Assembly (NCBI RefSeq): GCF_000429085.1
Contig: NZ_AUBE01000001.1
Coordinates: forward strand, 521,455 to 585,454
Reading direction: 5' to 3'
Source of the DNA: Streptomyces flavidovirens DSM 40150
GTDB lineage: Bacteria; Actinomycetota; Actinomycetes; Streptomycetales; Streptomycetaceae
DNA: 64,000 nucleotides
Each line of letters opens with the position of its first letter. The stretch's first letter is position 1. Below the pieces are notes generated by a model. That model did not search any database, had not been told where the DNA came from, and saw only the letters and a program-made list of their open reading frames with translations. Positions 38,708 through 48,952 of this stretch are shown piece by piece. The position numbers and the translations under genes are program-made.

Positions 38708-40000
38708 CTATGAGACGCCTCCAACTCGCCTCCAGCGGAGCAAAGTTGCGGCGACCACCGCGTAGATGACAGCGACCGTGACCACCAAAGGGGCCGAGCG
38801 GCCGTCGGCGGGCAGTATCACCGCCGCCGTTGCCGCAGCACCCACGAAGGCGACGTTGAACAGCACGTCGTAGATCGAGAAGACCCGACCGCGATACGCG
38901 TCGTCGACCGCCGACTGCACCACCGTGTCCGTGGTGATCTTCGCGGCCTGTGTCGTGAGGCCGAGCACGAACGCGGCGATCATCATCGGTACGGGCAAGA
39001 AGGGCAGCGCGAGGCCCGGTTCGAGTACGGCGGCCGACGCCGCGCACATGACCATCCACCCGTACGGTCCCAGCCGCCCCACCGCCCACGGCGTCAGCAC
39101 CGCAGCCGCGAAAAACCCCGCCCCGGAGAACCCGGCGGCTACCCCGAGCAGCGCCAGTCCCTCGGACCCTCCCTCCTGCCCGTCGGACCAGGCGTACCGG
39201 GCCAGCATCAGCACCATGACCGTCAGCGCGCCGAAGCAAAAGCGCATCAGCGTCATCGCGGCCAGCGCGCGTGCCGCGGCCGGGCGCTGTGACAGGTGCC
39301 GCATGCCGTCGGCGAGACCCCGCACCGTGGAGGCCAGGGCGGCCTTCAGGCGCGGCTGTACCTGATCGGGGTCGGGACCGAGCAGTTCGCGGCCCATACG
39401 CAGCGACGACAGGGCGGCGCTGAGATAGAGGGCGGCGCCCAGCAGCACCACCACCGCGTCGGAGTCCGACGCCACCAGTCGCACCGCGAAGGCGAGGCCG
39501 CCGCCCGCGGTGGCGGCGAGCGTACCGGCGGTCGGGGACAGCGAGTTGGCCATGACCAGGCGGTCGGCGTCCACGACGCGTGGCAGCGCGGCCGAGAGGC
39601 CGGAGAGCACGAATCGGTTGACGGCGGTGACGGACAGGGCCGAGGCGTAGAAGAGCCAGTCGGGCACGGACGCGAGGATCAGCAGCGCCGTGCCGCTGGC
39701 GAGCACCGCCCGCAGCAGGTTGCCGTACAGGAAGACCTGCCGGCGCTGCCAGCGGTCGAGCAGCACACCCGCGAACGGGCCGACCACCGAATAGGGCAGC
39801 AGCAGTACGGCCATCGCCGAGGCGATCGCGCCGGGCGAGGTCTGTTTCTCGGGGGAGAAGACGACGTACGCGGCGAGCGCGACCTGGTACACGCCGTCCG
39901 CGCACTGCGAGAGCAGCCGGACCGTCAGCAGGCGGCGGAAGTCGGTCAGGCGCAGGAGTACGCGCAGATCACGTACGACGGGCATGCGAGCAAGGGTCAC
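38708..40000 (-). CDS. MFS transporter
   Basis: 430 residues from GTG 40000, or 425 from ATG 39985; neither has a clear ribosome site. About 12 membrane helices; the loop RWQRRQVFLYGN is the MFS motif A region. An exporter of unknown substrate. The terminator of ino1 touches the start, so the mRNA may be nearly leaderless. Confidence 0.88.
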   Translation of the reverse strand: MTLARMPVVRDLRVLLRLTDFRRLLTVRLLSQCADGVYQVALAAYVVFSPEKQTSPGAIASAMAVLLLPYSVVGPFAGVLLDRWQRRQVFLYGNLLRAVLASGTALLILASVPDWLFYASALSVTAVNRFVLSGLSAALPRVVDADRLVMANSLSPTAGTLAATAGGGLAFAVRLVASDSDAVVVLLGAALYLSAALSSLRMGRELLGPDPDQVQPRLKAALASTVRGLADGMRHLSQRPAAARALAAMTLMRFCFGALTVMVLMLARYAWSDGQEGGSEGLALLGVAAGFSGAGFFAAAVLTPWAVGRLGPYGWMVMCAASAAVLEPGLALPFLPVPMMIAAFVLGLTTQAAKITTDTVVQSAVDDAYRGRVFSIYDVLFNVAFVGAAATAAVILPADGRSAPLVVTVAVIYAVVAATLLRWRRVGGVS

Positions 40001-40003
40001 ACA

Positions 40004-40044
40004 CGTCGAGGGTCCCCGGGCGGATTGCCCGGGGACCCTCGACG
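40004..40044 (-). terminator. 18-bp perfect hairpin downstream of ino1
   Basis: CGTCGAGGGTCCCCGGGC and its exact complement flank GGATT. No T-run. It ends three bases before the MFS start codon. Confidence 0.8.
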
Positions 40045-40093
40045 ATCGGCCTGCGCTTGAGGTTCAGGCGCAGCAGCCCGAGCCGGCGGAGCT

Positions 40094-41176
40094 TTAGCGC
40101 TCGACCTCACCCTTGATGAACGCCTCGACGGCGCGGTGTGCCGCGTCGTCGAAGTACTGCACCGGCGGGGACTTCATGAAGTACGAGGACGCGGAGAGGA
40201 TCGGGCCGCCGATGCCGCGGTCCTTGGCGATCTTCGCGGCGCGCACGGCGTCGATGATGACACCCGCGGAGTTCGGGGAGTCCCAGACCTCGAGCTTGTA
40301 CTCCAGGTTCAGCGGGACGTCACCGAAGGCGCGGCCCTCAAGGCGTACGTAGGCCCACTTGCGGTCGTCGAGCCAGGCCACGTAGTCCGACGGACCGATG
40401 TGGACGTTGTCCGCACCGAGGTCGCGGTCGGGGATCTGCGAGGTGACGGCCTGCGTCTTCGAGATCTTCTTGGACTCCAGGCGCTCCCGCTCGAGCATGT
40501 TCTTGAAGTCCATGTTGCCGCCGACGTTCAGCTGCATCGTGCGGTCCAGGACGACGCCCCGGTCCTCGAACAGCTTCGCCATCACGCGGTGCGTGATGGT
40601 GGCGCCGACCTGCGACTTGATGTCGTCGCCGACGATCGGGACACCGGCCTCGGTGAACTTGTCCGCCCACTCCTTGGTACCGGCGATGAAGACCGGGAGA
40701 GCGTTGACGAAGGCGACCTTGGCGTCGATGGCGCACTGCGCGTAGAACTTCGCGGCGTCCTCGGAACCGACGGGCAGGTAGCAGACGAGAACGTCGACCT
40801 GGCGGTCCTTGAGGGTCTGGACGATGTCGACCGGCGCCTCGGCGGACTCCTCGATGGTCTGGCGGTAGTACTTGCCCAGACCGTCGTAGGTGTGGCCGCG
40901 CTGGACGCTCACGCCGGTGTTCGGCACGTCGCAGATCTTGATGGTGTTGTTCTCGCTGGCGCCGATGGCGTCCGCGAGGTCGAGGCCGACCTTCTTGGCG
41001 TCGACGTCGAACGCGGCGACGAACTCGATGTCACTCACGTGGTAGTCGCCGAACTGCACGTGCATGAGACCCGGCACCTTGCCCGCCGGGTCGGCGTCCT
41101 TGTAGTACTCGACGCCCTGCACCAGCGAGGCGGCGCAGTTGCCCACGCCGACGATGGCTACGCGAACCGAACCCAT
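40094..41176 (-). CDS. ino1: myo-Inositol-1-phosphate synthase
   Basis: 360 residues from ATG 41176 (GGGAG ribosome site). NAD-binding [12 protein letters not shown] at the N-terminus; [16 protein letters not shown] and FKNML sections are typical of the family. Converts glucose 6-phosphate to inositol 1-phosphate for mycothiol and phosphatidylinositol. 49 bp after the PadR gene. Confidence 0.96.
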   Translation of the reverse strand: MGSVRVAIVGVGNCAASLVQGVEYYKDADPAGKVPGLMHVQFGDYHVSDIEFVAAFDVDAKKVGLDLADAIGASENNTIKICDVPNTGVSVQRGHTYDGLGKYYRQTIEESAEAPVDIVQTLKDRQVDVLVCYLPVGSEDAAKFYAQCAIDAKVAFVNALPVFIAGTKEWADKFTEAGVPIVGDDIKSQVGATITHRVMAKLFEDRGVVLDRTMQLNVGGNMDFKNMLERERLESKKISKTQAVTSQIPDRDLGADNVHIGPSDYVAWLDDRKWAYVRLEGRAFGDVPLNLEYKLEVWDSPNSAGVIIDAVRAAKIAKDRGIGGPILSASSYFMKSPPVQYFDDAAHRAVEAFIKGEVER

Positions 41177-41225
41177 TGGCGGTTGCTCCCTGTGTTCTCG
41201 ACGAGGCCTGCGGATGTGCAGGGCC

Positions 41226-41909
41226 TCATTTGACGGTGTCGTCGGACGGATCCGGACCGGTGTCGTCCCGGTGCCGGGGCAGGCCGTCCGTCTCTCCAGA
41301 TGTGGTGTCGTGACGAGCCGGGTCACCGGGGTCGGACCGTCGCTGATCCCGCCCCGCCCGCTCGCTCTCGATGAGCTCGTTCAGCCAGCGCACTTCGCGC
41401 TCCACGGACTCCATGCCGTGCCGCTGCAGCTCAAGCGTGTAGTCGTCCAGGCGCTCGCGGGTACGGGCCAGGGAGGCGCGCATCTTCTCGAGACGCTCCT
41501 CCAGCCGGCTCCGGCGACCCTCGAGCACCCGCATCCGCACCTCGCGCTCCGTCTGCCCGAAGAAGGCGAAACGGGCAGCGAAGTGCTCGTCCTCCCACGT
41601 ATCGGGCCCGGTGTGGGAGAGCAGCTCCTCGAAGTGCTCCTTACCTTCGGCCGTCAACCGGTAGACGATCTTCGCCCGGCGTCCCGCGAGCGAAGCGGCG
41701 AGCGCGTCCTCGGGAGCGCTGCCGGGCTCTTCGATCAGCCAGCCGTTTGCGACGAGCGTCTTGAGGCAGGGGTAGAGCGTCCCGTAACTGAAGGCGCGGA
41801 AGATCCCCAGCGAGGTGTTGAGCCGCTTGCGCAGCTCGTAACCGTGCATCGGGGACTCACGCAGCAGGCCGAGCACGGCGAATTCGAGGATGCCTGAGCG
41901 CCTGCTCAT
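41226..41909 (-). CDS. PadR family transcriptional regulator
   Basis: 227 residues from ATG 41909 (GGAGG). PadR winged helix near 5-85 ([42 protein letters not shown]), then a long helical Arg/Glu-rich dimerisation part and a polar tail. A perfect 10-bp inverted repeat lies 41 bp upstream and is the obvious autoregulatory operator; the repressor likely also controls ino1 downstream. Confidence 0.93.
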   Translation of the reverse strand: MSRRSGILEFAVLGLLRESPMHGYELRKRLNTSLGIFRAFSYGTLYPCLKTLVANGWLIEEPGSAPEDALAASLAGRRAKIVYRLTAEGKEHFEELLSHTGPDTWEDEHFAARFAFFGQTEREVRMRVLEGRRSRLEERLEKMRASLARTRERLDDYTLELQRHGMESVEREVRWLNELIESERAGRDQRRSDPGDPARHDTTSGETDGLPRHRDDTGPDPSDDTVK

Positions 41910-41949
41910 CCTTCGCCTCCTCAGTCGCCGACGGTCCTTATGCCGAGCT

Positions 41950-41970
41950 GATGTATCGACTCGATACATC
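41950..41970. promoter_or_regulatory. Palindromic operator upstream of the PadR gene
   Basis: Half-site GATGTATCGA and its exact inverse, separated by one C. ATGTATCGA-type palindromes are typical PadR targets (ATGT-ACAT). Confidence 0.85.
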
Positions 41971-42275
41971 CAGACGATAGAACGACCGTGCCGATGGGAC
42001 AAGAGGGACCATCGTGAACGGCGTCACATCACCAATTCGATGCACGCAACTTGCCTGATTTGGGGTGAACATCGGCACTGGGTGGGTTTTGACCGTGCGT
42101 AGTCTGTGCGGCATGCAGACCACCGGGAACCAAGTGACGCCAGGGAGCGTCCTCGTCCTGGATGCACATGAGGCCGTACGGACGACCCCGAGCACGGGAT
42201 GGTCCGTACTTCGGGGGGACCGGAACTCACCTGCCGCTTCCAGGCGATCTCGCCTGCCCGAGGAGTAGTCGTTCG

Positions 42276-44969
42276 ATGAGCGAGCACCGTCGCAAACCGT
42301 CGCAGCCGCAGGACGGAGGACGTGCCGCGGCCCGGCGAGCCGCCCAGCAGCCATCAGGCCGCCGCGCTGCCCCCACGCGGGACACCCACAGCACCACTGA
42401 GATGTCGTCCGGTCCGTACGGAGAGGAGCGTCCGCCCGGCGGCAGAGCGGAAGCCCGCCGTGCCGCCCAGCGCGGCGCAGCGGGCGGCTCGCGCCGTCGG
42501 GGCGCCGAGCCCACCGGCCGCGGCTCGGGGCGGGGGCGCCGCGGAGGCCCGCCGGACAACGACCGGTTCCTCAACTACCCGCGTTCGGACAGATACGGGT
42601 GGCGACGGTTCGTGCCGTCGTGGAAGCTGGTCGGCGGCACCTGCCTGGGATTCTTCGCGATCACGGTCGCGGGCATGGGGGTGGCGTTCGCGTGGGTCGA
42701 TACGCCCAAGGCGCAGGACATGGCCGAGGCACAGAACAACGTCTTCTACTGGGACGACGGTAAGACGCAGCTCGCCGCTACCGGCGGCCAGCGCAACCGC
42801 CAGACCGTGACCATCCATGAGATCCCGCAGTCCATGCAGGACGCGGTGATCGCTGCCGAGAACGAGTCCTTCGACGACGACTGGGGCGTCGACCCCATGG
42901 GCATCGCCCGCGCCGTGGTCAACATGGCCAAGGGCGGGGAAACCCAGGGCGGCTCGACCATCACCCAGCAGTTCGTGAAGAACACGTACCTGGACCAAGA
43001 CCAGACGATGAAGCGGAAGTTCACCGAACTCATCATCTCAGTCAAGGTCGGCGCCACGATGAAGAAGCCGGACATCCTGGCCGGTTACCTCAACACCGCC
43101 TACTTCGGCCGTGGCGCGTACGGAATCCAGGCCGCGTCGCAGGCGTACTTCGGCAAGAACAGCAAGGATCTCAAGGAGGACGAGAGCGCCTTCCTTGCCG
43201 CACTGCTCAAGGGGCCGAACCTCTACAACCCCGACGGCGGCATCGGGGAAAACGCCCGCCCCGAGAAGAACCGGGCGCGCGCCGAGGACCGCTGGAAGTG
43301 GATCCTCGACCGCGAGGTCGAGGTGGGCCGGATGGAGCAGGCCGAGCGGGACAAGTACAAGACCTTCCCCAAGCTCAAGGACTACGACCAGGCCACCGGC
43401 CTTGGCGGCCAGAAGGGCTACCTCGTCGAGACCGCCAAGAAGTACGTGATGAAGCAGACCAACATCACGCCGGAGGCTCTCGAGCGTGGCGGCTATCGCA
43501 TCTACACGACCTTCAACAAGAAGAAGGTCGAGGCGATGGAGAAGGCGGTCAACAAGACCAAGAAGGAGTTCCTCGACGCCAAGAAGCGCCCCGATACAGA
43601 CAAGTTCGTCCAGTTCGGCTCGGCTTCTGTCGACGTGAACACCGGCGCGATCGTCGCACTGTACGGCGGCGACGGCTGGGACAAGAAGCACTTCACCAAC
43701 AACGCCGACACCTCCGGCGTCCCCGTCGGGTCGACCTGGAAGCCCTACGTCCTCGCCGCGGCGATGCAGGACGGCACCTACAAGACCCGGCCCACGGGGC
43801 TGTCTCCGCTGAGCAAGTACAACGCCAATGACCTGATCGAGATCAAGTACCCGAGCGGGGCCCCGGTTCCCGGCAAGAACGGTCAGCCGTTCCGGCAGAA
43901 GAACGAGAGCGACAAGGCCTACGGCTACGTCACTCTCAGGGAAGCGATGGAGAAGTCCATCAATACCCCCTTCGTGCAGCTCGGCTTCGATGTCGGCCAC
44001 CAGAGGGTGGCCGACATGGCGACGCGCACCGGGATCCTCAAGGACACCATGGACAGCTTCAACGCTTCCTTCTTCCTGGGTACGTCCACCCCGAGCGCCA
44101 TCCGCATGGCGGACTCGTACGCCACCTTCGCCGCGTCCGGCAAGCACCATGAGCCGTACTCCGTGAAGAAGGTCCTGCTGGACGGCGAAGAGCAGCCCGG
44201 CTTCGAGCCACCGAAGTCCCAGCGGGCGATGGACCCCGAGGTCGCGGACAACGTCACCGACGTCCTCAAGAACGTCATCGAAAGCGACGAGGGCACCGGC
44301 AACAAGGCGCAGAAGCTCGGCCGTCCGGCGGCAGGCAAAACCGGTACCACCGACAAGAACAAGTCGGCCTGGTTCGTCGGCTACACCCCGCAGCTGTCGA
44401 CGGCCGTGACCTTGTTCCGTACGGATCCCGAGTCCCGCAAGCTGCTCTCCATGAACGGCACCGGCGGCGTCCCGTCCATCCACGGTGGTGACATCCCCGC
44501 AGAGGTATGGACGAACTACATGATCGACGCGCTCAAGGGACAGGACGTGGAGGACTTCCCTGTCGCTCCCCCGCTCGGCGACAAGGCCGACTCGATCGGC
44601 GCGCCGTCCCCGACGCCGTCCCCCACACCCAGCCAGACCCCGTCCCAGACGCCCTCCGCGACTCCGTCGAGCGAGGCGCCCTCGCAAACCCCGTCGCCGT
44701 CCGTGAGCCCGAGTGAGTCCGAGACCTGCAACCCGCTCGACTGGGCATGCGAGGACAGCGGAGGCAACGACAACGCGGGTACGGACGCGGGCGGCACCGA
44801 TTCGGGTGGAATGGACGCCGGCGGCACCGACAACGGCGGAACCACCGACGGCGGTACGGCCGACGGCGGGACCACCGACGGCACCACCACCGACGGCAGC
44901 ACCGAAGGCAAGCCGGGCAACGGCAACAGCAACAGCAACGGTGGCCTGTTCGGCGGAGGCGGCGGCTGA
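42276..44969 (+). CDS. Class A penicillin-binding protein
   Basis: 897 residues from ATG 42276. A basic, disordered N-terminal tail of ~105 residues precedes one membrane anchor (LVGGTCLGFFAITVAGMGVAFAWV). The glycosyltransferase domain has AAENESFDDDWG and GGSTITQQFVKN; the transpeptidase has STWK (SxxK), SIN and KTGTT. The C-terminus is a Pro/Ser/Thr-rich then Gly/Thr/Asn-rich tail. Polymerises and cross-links peptidoglycan outside the membrane. Confidence 0.95.
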   Translation: MSEHRRKPSQPQDGGRAAARRAAQQPSGRRAAPTRDTHSTTEMSSGPYGEERPPGGRAEARRAAQRGAAGGSRRRGAEPTGRGSGRGRRGGPPDNDRFLNYPRSDRYGWRRFVPSWKLVGGTCLGFFAITVAGMGVAFAWVDTPKAQDMAEAQNNVFYWDDGKTQLAATGGQRNRQTVTIHEIPQSMQDAVIAAENESFDDDWGVDPMGIARAVVNMAKGGETQGGSTITQQFVKNTYLDQDQTMKRKFTELIISVKVGATMKKPDILAGYLNTAYFGRGAYGIQAASQAYFGKNSKDLKEDESAFLAALLKGPNLYNPDGGIGENARPEKNRARAEDRWKWILDREVEVGRMEQAERDKYKTFPKLKDYDQATGLGGQKGYLVETAKKYVMKQTNITPEALERGGYRIYTTFNKKKVEAMEKAVNKTKKEFLDAKKRPDTDKFVQFGSASVDVNTGAIVALYGGDGWDKKHFTNNADTSGVPVGSTWKPYVLAAAMQDGTYKTRPTGLSPLSKYNANDLIEIKYPSGAPVPGKNGQPFRQKNESDKAYGYVTLREAMEKSINTPFVQLGFDVGHQRVADMATRTGILKDTMDSFNASFFLGTSTPSAIRMADSYATFAASGKHHEPYSVKKVLLDGEEQPGFEPPKSQRAMDPEVADNVTDVLKNVIESDEGTGNKAQKLGRPAAGKTGTTDKNKSAWFVGYTPQLSTAVTLFRTDPESRKLLSMNGTGGVPSIHGGDIPAEVWTNYMIDALKGQDVEDFPVAPPLGDKADSIGAPSPTPSPTPSQTPSQTPSATPSSEAPSQTPSPSVSPSESETCNPLDWACEDSGGNDNAGTDAGGTDSGGMDAGGTDNGGTTDGGTADGGTTDGTTTDGSTEGKPGNGNSNSNGGLFGGGGG

Positions 44970-44994
44970 CGCCACACCCCACCCCACCCCTGAC

Positions 44995-45025
44995 GAGGGC
45001 CGTCGCACCCGGTGCGGCGGCCCTC
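44995..45025 (+). terminator. Hairpin after the PBP gene
   Basis: GAGGGCCG-CGCACC pairs with GGTGCG-CGGCCCTC with single-base interruptions; 25 bp after the stop codon. Confidence 0.75.
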
Positions 45026-45040
45026 GCCGTATGCACAGCC

Positions 45041-45115
45041 CGTACACCCGGCCGTACACCCGGCCGTACACCCAGCCCGTACGCCAAGCCCGTACGCACA
45101 GCCCCGTACGGCAGG
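45041..45115. repeat. Degenerate 12-13 bp tandem repeats before the GT87 gene
   Basis: Three units of CGTACACCC-GGC type (third has AGC), then three looser CCGTACGC-containing units. They fill the leader of the GT87 gene. Confidence 0.75.
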
Positions 45116-45124
45116 ATGGCCCCC

Positions 45125-46603
45125 ATGACGAGCGTGCACGAGGACCGGCCCCCCGTACGGCCCACGCATCAGGACAAGGTCGCCGCGGCAGGCAGCGAGC
45201 TGATCGGCGGCCCCGTCGGCAGGTGGGCCAGGCTGGGCACCGACCGGCTCACGCCGGTCCGCGTCGTCGCCCTGGTCGCGATCGGCATGTTCGCGCTCGG
45301 CATGGTGCAGAAGATCCCCTGCTACGAGTGGGCCTGGTTCCGCGGCACCAGTTCGCAGTACACGCACGCCTGCTACTCCGACATCCCGCACCTGTATCTG
45401 GGACGCGGATTCGCCGACGGCCTCGTACCGTATTTCGATCGCCTGACCGGCGACATGCAGTTCCTCGAATACCCCGTCCTGACAGGTCTCTTCATGCAGG
45501 TCGCCGCCTGGCTGACCCTGCCCTTCGACGGCCCCGTACAAGAGCGCGAACAGGCCTACTGGATGGTCAACGCGGGCATGCTGATGGTCTGCGCCGCCAT
45601 CACCGCCGTCTGCGTCGCCCGTACGCACCGACGACGCCCCTGGGACGCCCTGCTCGTCGCTCTCGCGCCCGCACTCGCCCTCACCGCCACCATCAACTGG
45701 GACCTCCTCGCCGTCGCCCTCACAGCCGCCGCGATGCTCATGTGGTCCCGTGGACGCCCGCTGGCCTTCGGCATCCTCATCGGCCTCGCCACCGCCGCGA
45801 AGCTCTATCCCGTACTGCTCCTGGGACCGCTCCTCGTGCTGTGCTGGAGGGCCGGCAAGTACCGCGAGTACGCAGCCGCGCTGCTCGGCGCGGCAGGCGC
45901 CTGGCTGCTCGTGAACCTGCCGGTCATGATCTTGGCCCCCGAAGGGTGGAAGAAGTTCTACACCTTCAGCCAGGAACGTTCCGTCGACTTCGGCTCCTTC
46001 TGGCTGATCATCACGCAGCGCACCGGCAAGCAGCTCGACGTCGAAGCCGTCAACGCGTACGCCACGCTCCTGATGGTCGTACTGTGCGCGGGCATCGCCG
46101 CTCTGACCCTGACGGCGCCCCGCCGGCCGCGCTTCGCCCAGCTCGCCTTCCTGGTCGTCGCCGCGTTCATCCTCACCAACAAGGTCTACTCACCGCAGTA
46201 CGTCCTGTGGCTCATCCCCCTCGCCGCCCTGGCCCGGCCGCGCTGGCGCGACTTCCTCATCTGGCAGGCCTGCGAGGTCATGTACTACCTCGGGATCTGG
46301 ATGTACCTCGCGTACACCACCAGCGGCGACAAACAGCGCGGACTGCCCCCCGAGGGCTACCAGCTCGCCATCGCGCTGCACCTGCTGGCCACGCTCTACC
46401 TGTGCGCCGTCGTCGTACGCGACATCCTCATGCCCGAACGGGACGCCGTACGGCGCGACGGCTCCGACGACCCCTCGGGCGGTCTCCTCGACGGAGCCGA
46501 GGACACCTTCGTCCTGGGGAAGGCGGCGCACCCGCCCCGGCATGCCCAGCACCACAGCGAGGGGCCACAGGTGCAATGGGGCAGCACCCCGCCGGGCGGC
46601 TGA
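45125..46603 (+). CDS. GT87-type integral membrane glycosyltransferase
   Basis: 492 residues from ATG 45125. About 10-12 membrane helices; early extracytoplasmic acidic loops include YSDIPHLYLGRG and YPVLTG typical of mannosyl/arabinosyl-type GT-C enzymes. Uses a polyprenyl-phosphate sugar outside the membrane; acceptor unknown. Convergent with and 12 bp from the racemase-like gene. Confidence 0.85.
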   Translation: MTSVHEDRPPVRPTHQDKVAAAGSELIGGPVGRWARLGTDRLTPVRVVALVAIGMFALGMVQKIPCYEWAWFRGTSSQYTHACYSDIPHLYLGRGFADGLVPYFDRLTGDMQFLEYPVLTGLFMQVAAWLTLPFDGPVQEREQAYWMVNAGMLMVCAAITAVCVARTHRRRPWDALLVALAPALALTATINWDLLAVALTAAAMLMWSRGRPLAFGILIGLATAAKLYPVLLLGPLLVLCWRAGKYREYAAALLGAAGAWLLVNLPVMILAPEGWKKFYTFSQERSVDFGSFWLIITQRTGKQLDVEAVNAYATLLMVVLCAGIAALTLTAPRRPRFAQLAFLVVAAFILTNKVYSPQYVLWLIPLAALARPRWRDFLIWQACEVMYYLGIWMYLAYTTSGDKQRGLPPEGYQLAIALHLLATLYLCAVVVRDILMPERDAVRRDGSDDPSGGLLDGAEDTFVLGKAAHPPRHAQHHSEGPQVQWGSTPPGG

Positions 46604-46615
46604 CGCCGGCGGCTG

Positions 46616-47647
46616 TCAGCGGTCGACGATACGGTCGAACTGCGTCGTGGTGTGACGCAGATGGGCCACCAGCTCGTCGCCCACCTTCGGCTCCTGCGCG
46701 TCCGAGGGGACGAAGAGGATCGACACCTGCATGTGCGGCGGCTCCGCGAACCAGCGCTGCTTGCCCGCCCACACGAACGGCGCGAGATTACGGTTCACCG
46801 TGGCGAGACCGGCACGCGCCACACCCTTGGCGCGCGGCATCACACCGTGCAGCGCCTTGGGCGCCTCCAGGCCGACACCGTGCGACGTACCGCCCGCCAC
46901 CACCACGAGCCAGCCGTCCGACGCCGCCTTCTGCTGGCGGTAACCGAACCGGTCACCCTTCGCCACCGGGGTCACGTCCAGCACCGCGCCGCGGTACTCC
47001 GTCGCCTCATGGTCACCCAGCCACAGCCGCGTGCCGATACGCGCACGGAAGCGGGTCTGGGGGAACTGCTGCTGGAGGCGCGCCAGTTCGTCCGCCTTCA
47101 GATGGCTGACGAACATCGTGTGCAGCGGAAGACGGGCCGCCCGCAACCGGTCCATCCAGCCGATGACTTCCTCGACCGCGTCGGAGCCGTCCATACGGTC
47201 CAGCGGGAGGTGCAGGGCGAAGCCCTCCAGCCGTACGTCCTCGATGGCCGCGTGGAGCTGCCCCAGCTCCTCCTCCTTCACGCCGTGACGCTTCATCGAG
47301 CTCATGCACTCGATGACGACACGGGCGCCGACCAGGGCGTGCACCCCGTCGACCGACGACACCGAACGCACCACCCGGTCCGGCAGCGGAACCGGCTCCT
47401 CACCGCGCCGGAACGGTGTCAGGACAAGCAGGTCACCGCCGAACCAGTCCTTGATGCGGGCCGCTTCGTACGTGGTGCCGACGGCCAGGATGTCCGACCC
47501 GAAGCGGGTCGCCTCGTCCGCGAGCCGCTCATGGCCGAAGCCGTAACCATTGCCCTTGCAGACCGGCACGATTCCCGGGAACTGATCGAGCACGGACTTC
47601 TGGTGCGCCCGCCAGCGCGCGGTGTCGACGTAGAGGGTGAGCGCCAT
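46616..47647 (-). CDS. Alanine-racemase-like PLP protein
   Basis: 343 residues from ATG 47647. The alanine racemase N-terminal barrel has the PLP Lys in VCKGNGYGFGH near 29-39. The C-terminal part is short and diverged; the catalytic Tyr-bearing domain of true alanine racemases is not obvious. It sits directly downstream of the FemX-like gene on the same strand, so a role in amino-acid supply for peptidoglycan is plausible. Racemase activity is not proven. Confidence 0.83.
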   Translation of the reverse strand: MALTLYVDTARWRAHQKSVLDQFPGIVPVCKGNGYGFGHERLADEATRFGSDILAVGTTYEAARIKDWFGGDLLVLTPFRRGEEPVPLPDRVVRSVSSVDGVHALVGARVVIECMSSMKRHGVKEEELGQLHAAIEDVRLEGFALHLPLDRMDGSDAVEEVIGWMDRLRAARLPLHTMFVSHLKADELARLQQQFPQTRFRARIGTRLWLGDHEATEYRGAVLDVTPVAKGDRFGYRQQKAASDGWLVVVAGGTSHGVGLEAPKALHGVMPRAKGVARAGLATVNRNLAPFVWAGKQRWFAEPPHMQVSILFVPSDAQEPKVGDELVAHLRHTTTQFDRIVDR

Positions 47648-47723
47648 GGCCGGTCCGGAACCTTTCTCGTGGCTGCGGTGTGTCAGAGGTATGAAGGGAA
47701 ACGGATTCAGGATCAGGCAGGGA

Positions 47724-48842
47724 TCAGCGGCGCGACATGTACATGTCGAGCGCCTTGTGGAGCATCTTGTTGAGCGGGAAATCCCACTCACCGACGTACT
47801 CCACAGCCTCCCCACCCGTACCCACCTTGAACTGGATCAGGCCGAACAGGTGGTCCGTCTCGTCGAGCGAATCGGAAATGCCCCGCAGGTCATAGACCGT
47901 CGCACCCATCGCGTACGCATCACGCAGCATCCGCCACTGCATCGCGTTCGAGGGCCGGACCTCGCGGCCGATGTTGTCCGAAGCGCCGTACGAGTACCAG
48001 ACGTGCCCCCCGACGACCAGCATCGTCGCCGCGGACAGGTTCACCCCGTTGTGACGCGCGAAGTACAGCCGCATGCGGTTGGGGTCCTCGTTGTTCAGGA
48101 CCGTCCACATGCGCTGGAAATACGACAGCGGGCGCGGCCGGAAGCGATCCCGCACAGCGGTGATCTCGTACAGCCGCTGCCACTCGGCGAGATCCTCATA
48201 ACCACCCTGGACGACCTCGACACCGGCCTTCTCGGCCTTCTTGATGTTGCGCCGCCACAGCTGATTGAAGCCCTTGAGGACATCATCGAGCGACCGGTTC
48301 GCCAACGGCACCTGATAGACGTAACGCGGCTGTACGTCACCGAAGCCCGCACCACCGTCCTCGCCCTGCTGCCAGCCCATCTTCCGCAGCCGGTCCGCCA
48401 CTTCGAAGGCACGCGGCTCGATATGCGTCGCCTCGATGTCCCGCAGCCGCTTCACATCAGGATCCTGAATACCGGCCTTGATGGCCGGCGCGTCCCACCG
48501 GCGGATGACCACCGGCGGACCCATCTTCACGGAGAAAGCACCCTGCTGCTTCAGATGCGCCAGCATCGGCTGCAGCCACTCGTCCAGATTCGGCGCGTAC
48601 CAATTGATGACCGGACCCTCAGGCAGGTACGCGAGATACCGCTTGATCTTCGGCAGCTGCCGGTACAGCACCAGACCGGCACCGACCAGCTCACCGCCCT
48701 TGTCGAACCAGCCCAGGCTCTCCGAACGCCACTCCGTCTTCACATCAGCCCACGCCGGGACCTGGCAGTGGCTCGCCGCGGGCAGGCTCTGGATATACGC
48801 CAGATGCTGCTCTCGGCTGATGGTCCTCAGGGTCAGGCTCAT
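47724..48842 (-). CDS. femX: FemX-like peptidoglycan interpeptide bridge enzyme
   Basis: 372 residues. FemABX fold with two GNAT-like halves: PAWADVKTEWRSESLGW near the N-terminus and the conserved GVNLSAATMLVVGGHVWYSYGAS / AMQWRMLRDAYAMGATVYDLRGI later. In Streptomyces FemX adds glycine to the LL-diaminopimelate side chain of lipid II. 76 bp upstream of the racemase-like gene, same direction. Confidence 0.93.
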   Translation of the reverse strand: MSLTLRTISREQHLAYIQSLPAASHCQVPAWADVKTEWRSESLGWFDKGGELVGAGLVLYRQLPKIKRYLAYLPEGPVINWYAPNLDEWLQPMLAHLKQQGAFSVKMGPPVVIRRWDAPAIKAGIQDPDVKRLRDIEATHIEPRAFEVADRLRKMGWQQGEDGGAGFGDVQPRYVYQVPLANRSLDDVLKGFNQLWRRNIKKAEKAGVEVVQGGYEDLAEWQRLYEITAVRDRFRPRPLSYFQRMWTVLNNEDPNRMRLYFARHNGVNLSAATMLVVGGHVWYSYGASDNIGREVRPSNAMQWRMLRDAYAMGATVYDLRGISDSLDETDHLFGLIQFKVGTGGEAVEYVGEWDFPLNKMLHKALDMYMSRR

Positions 48843-48952
48843 GCGGGGCGCTCCTCGGCAGGTCTGTCCCCATGGGATCAGGGGCTCCGGCTCTCGCGCC
48901 GAAGCCTACTGCGCCCATGGAGCGCCCCGTCTGGCCGCTGACCCAGCCGGGC

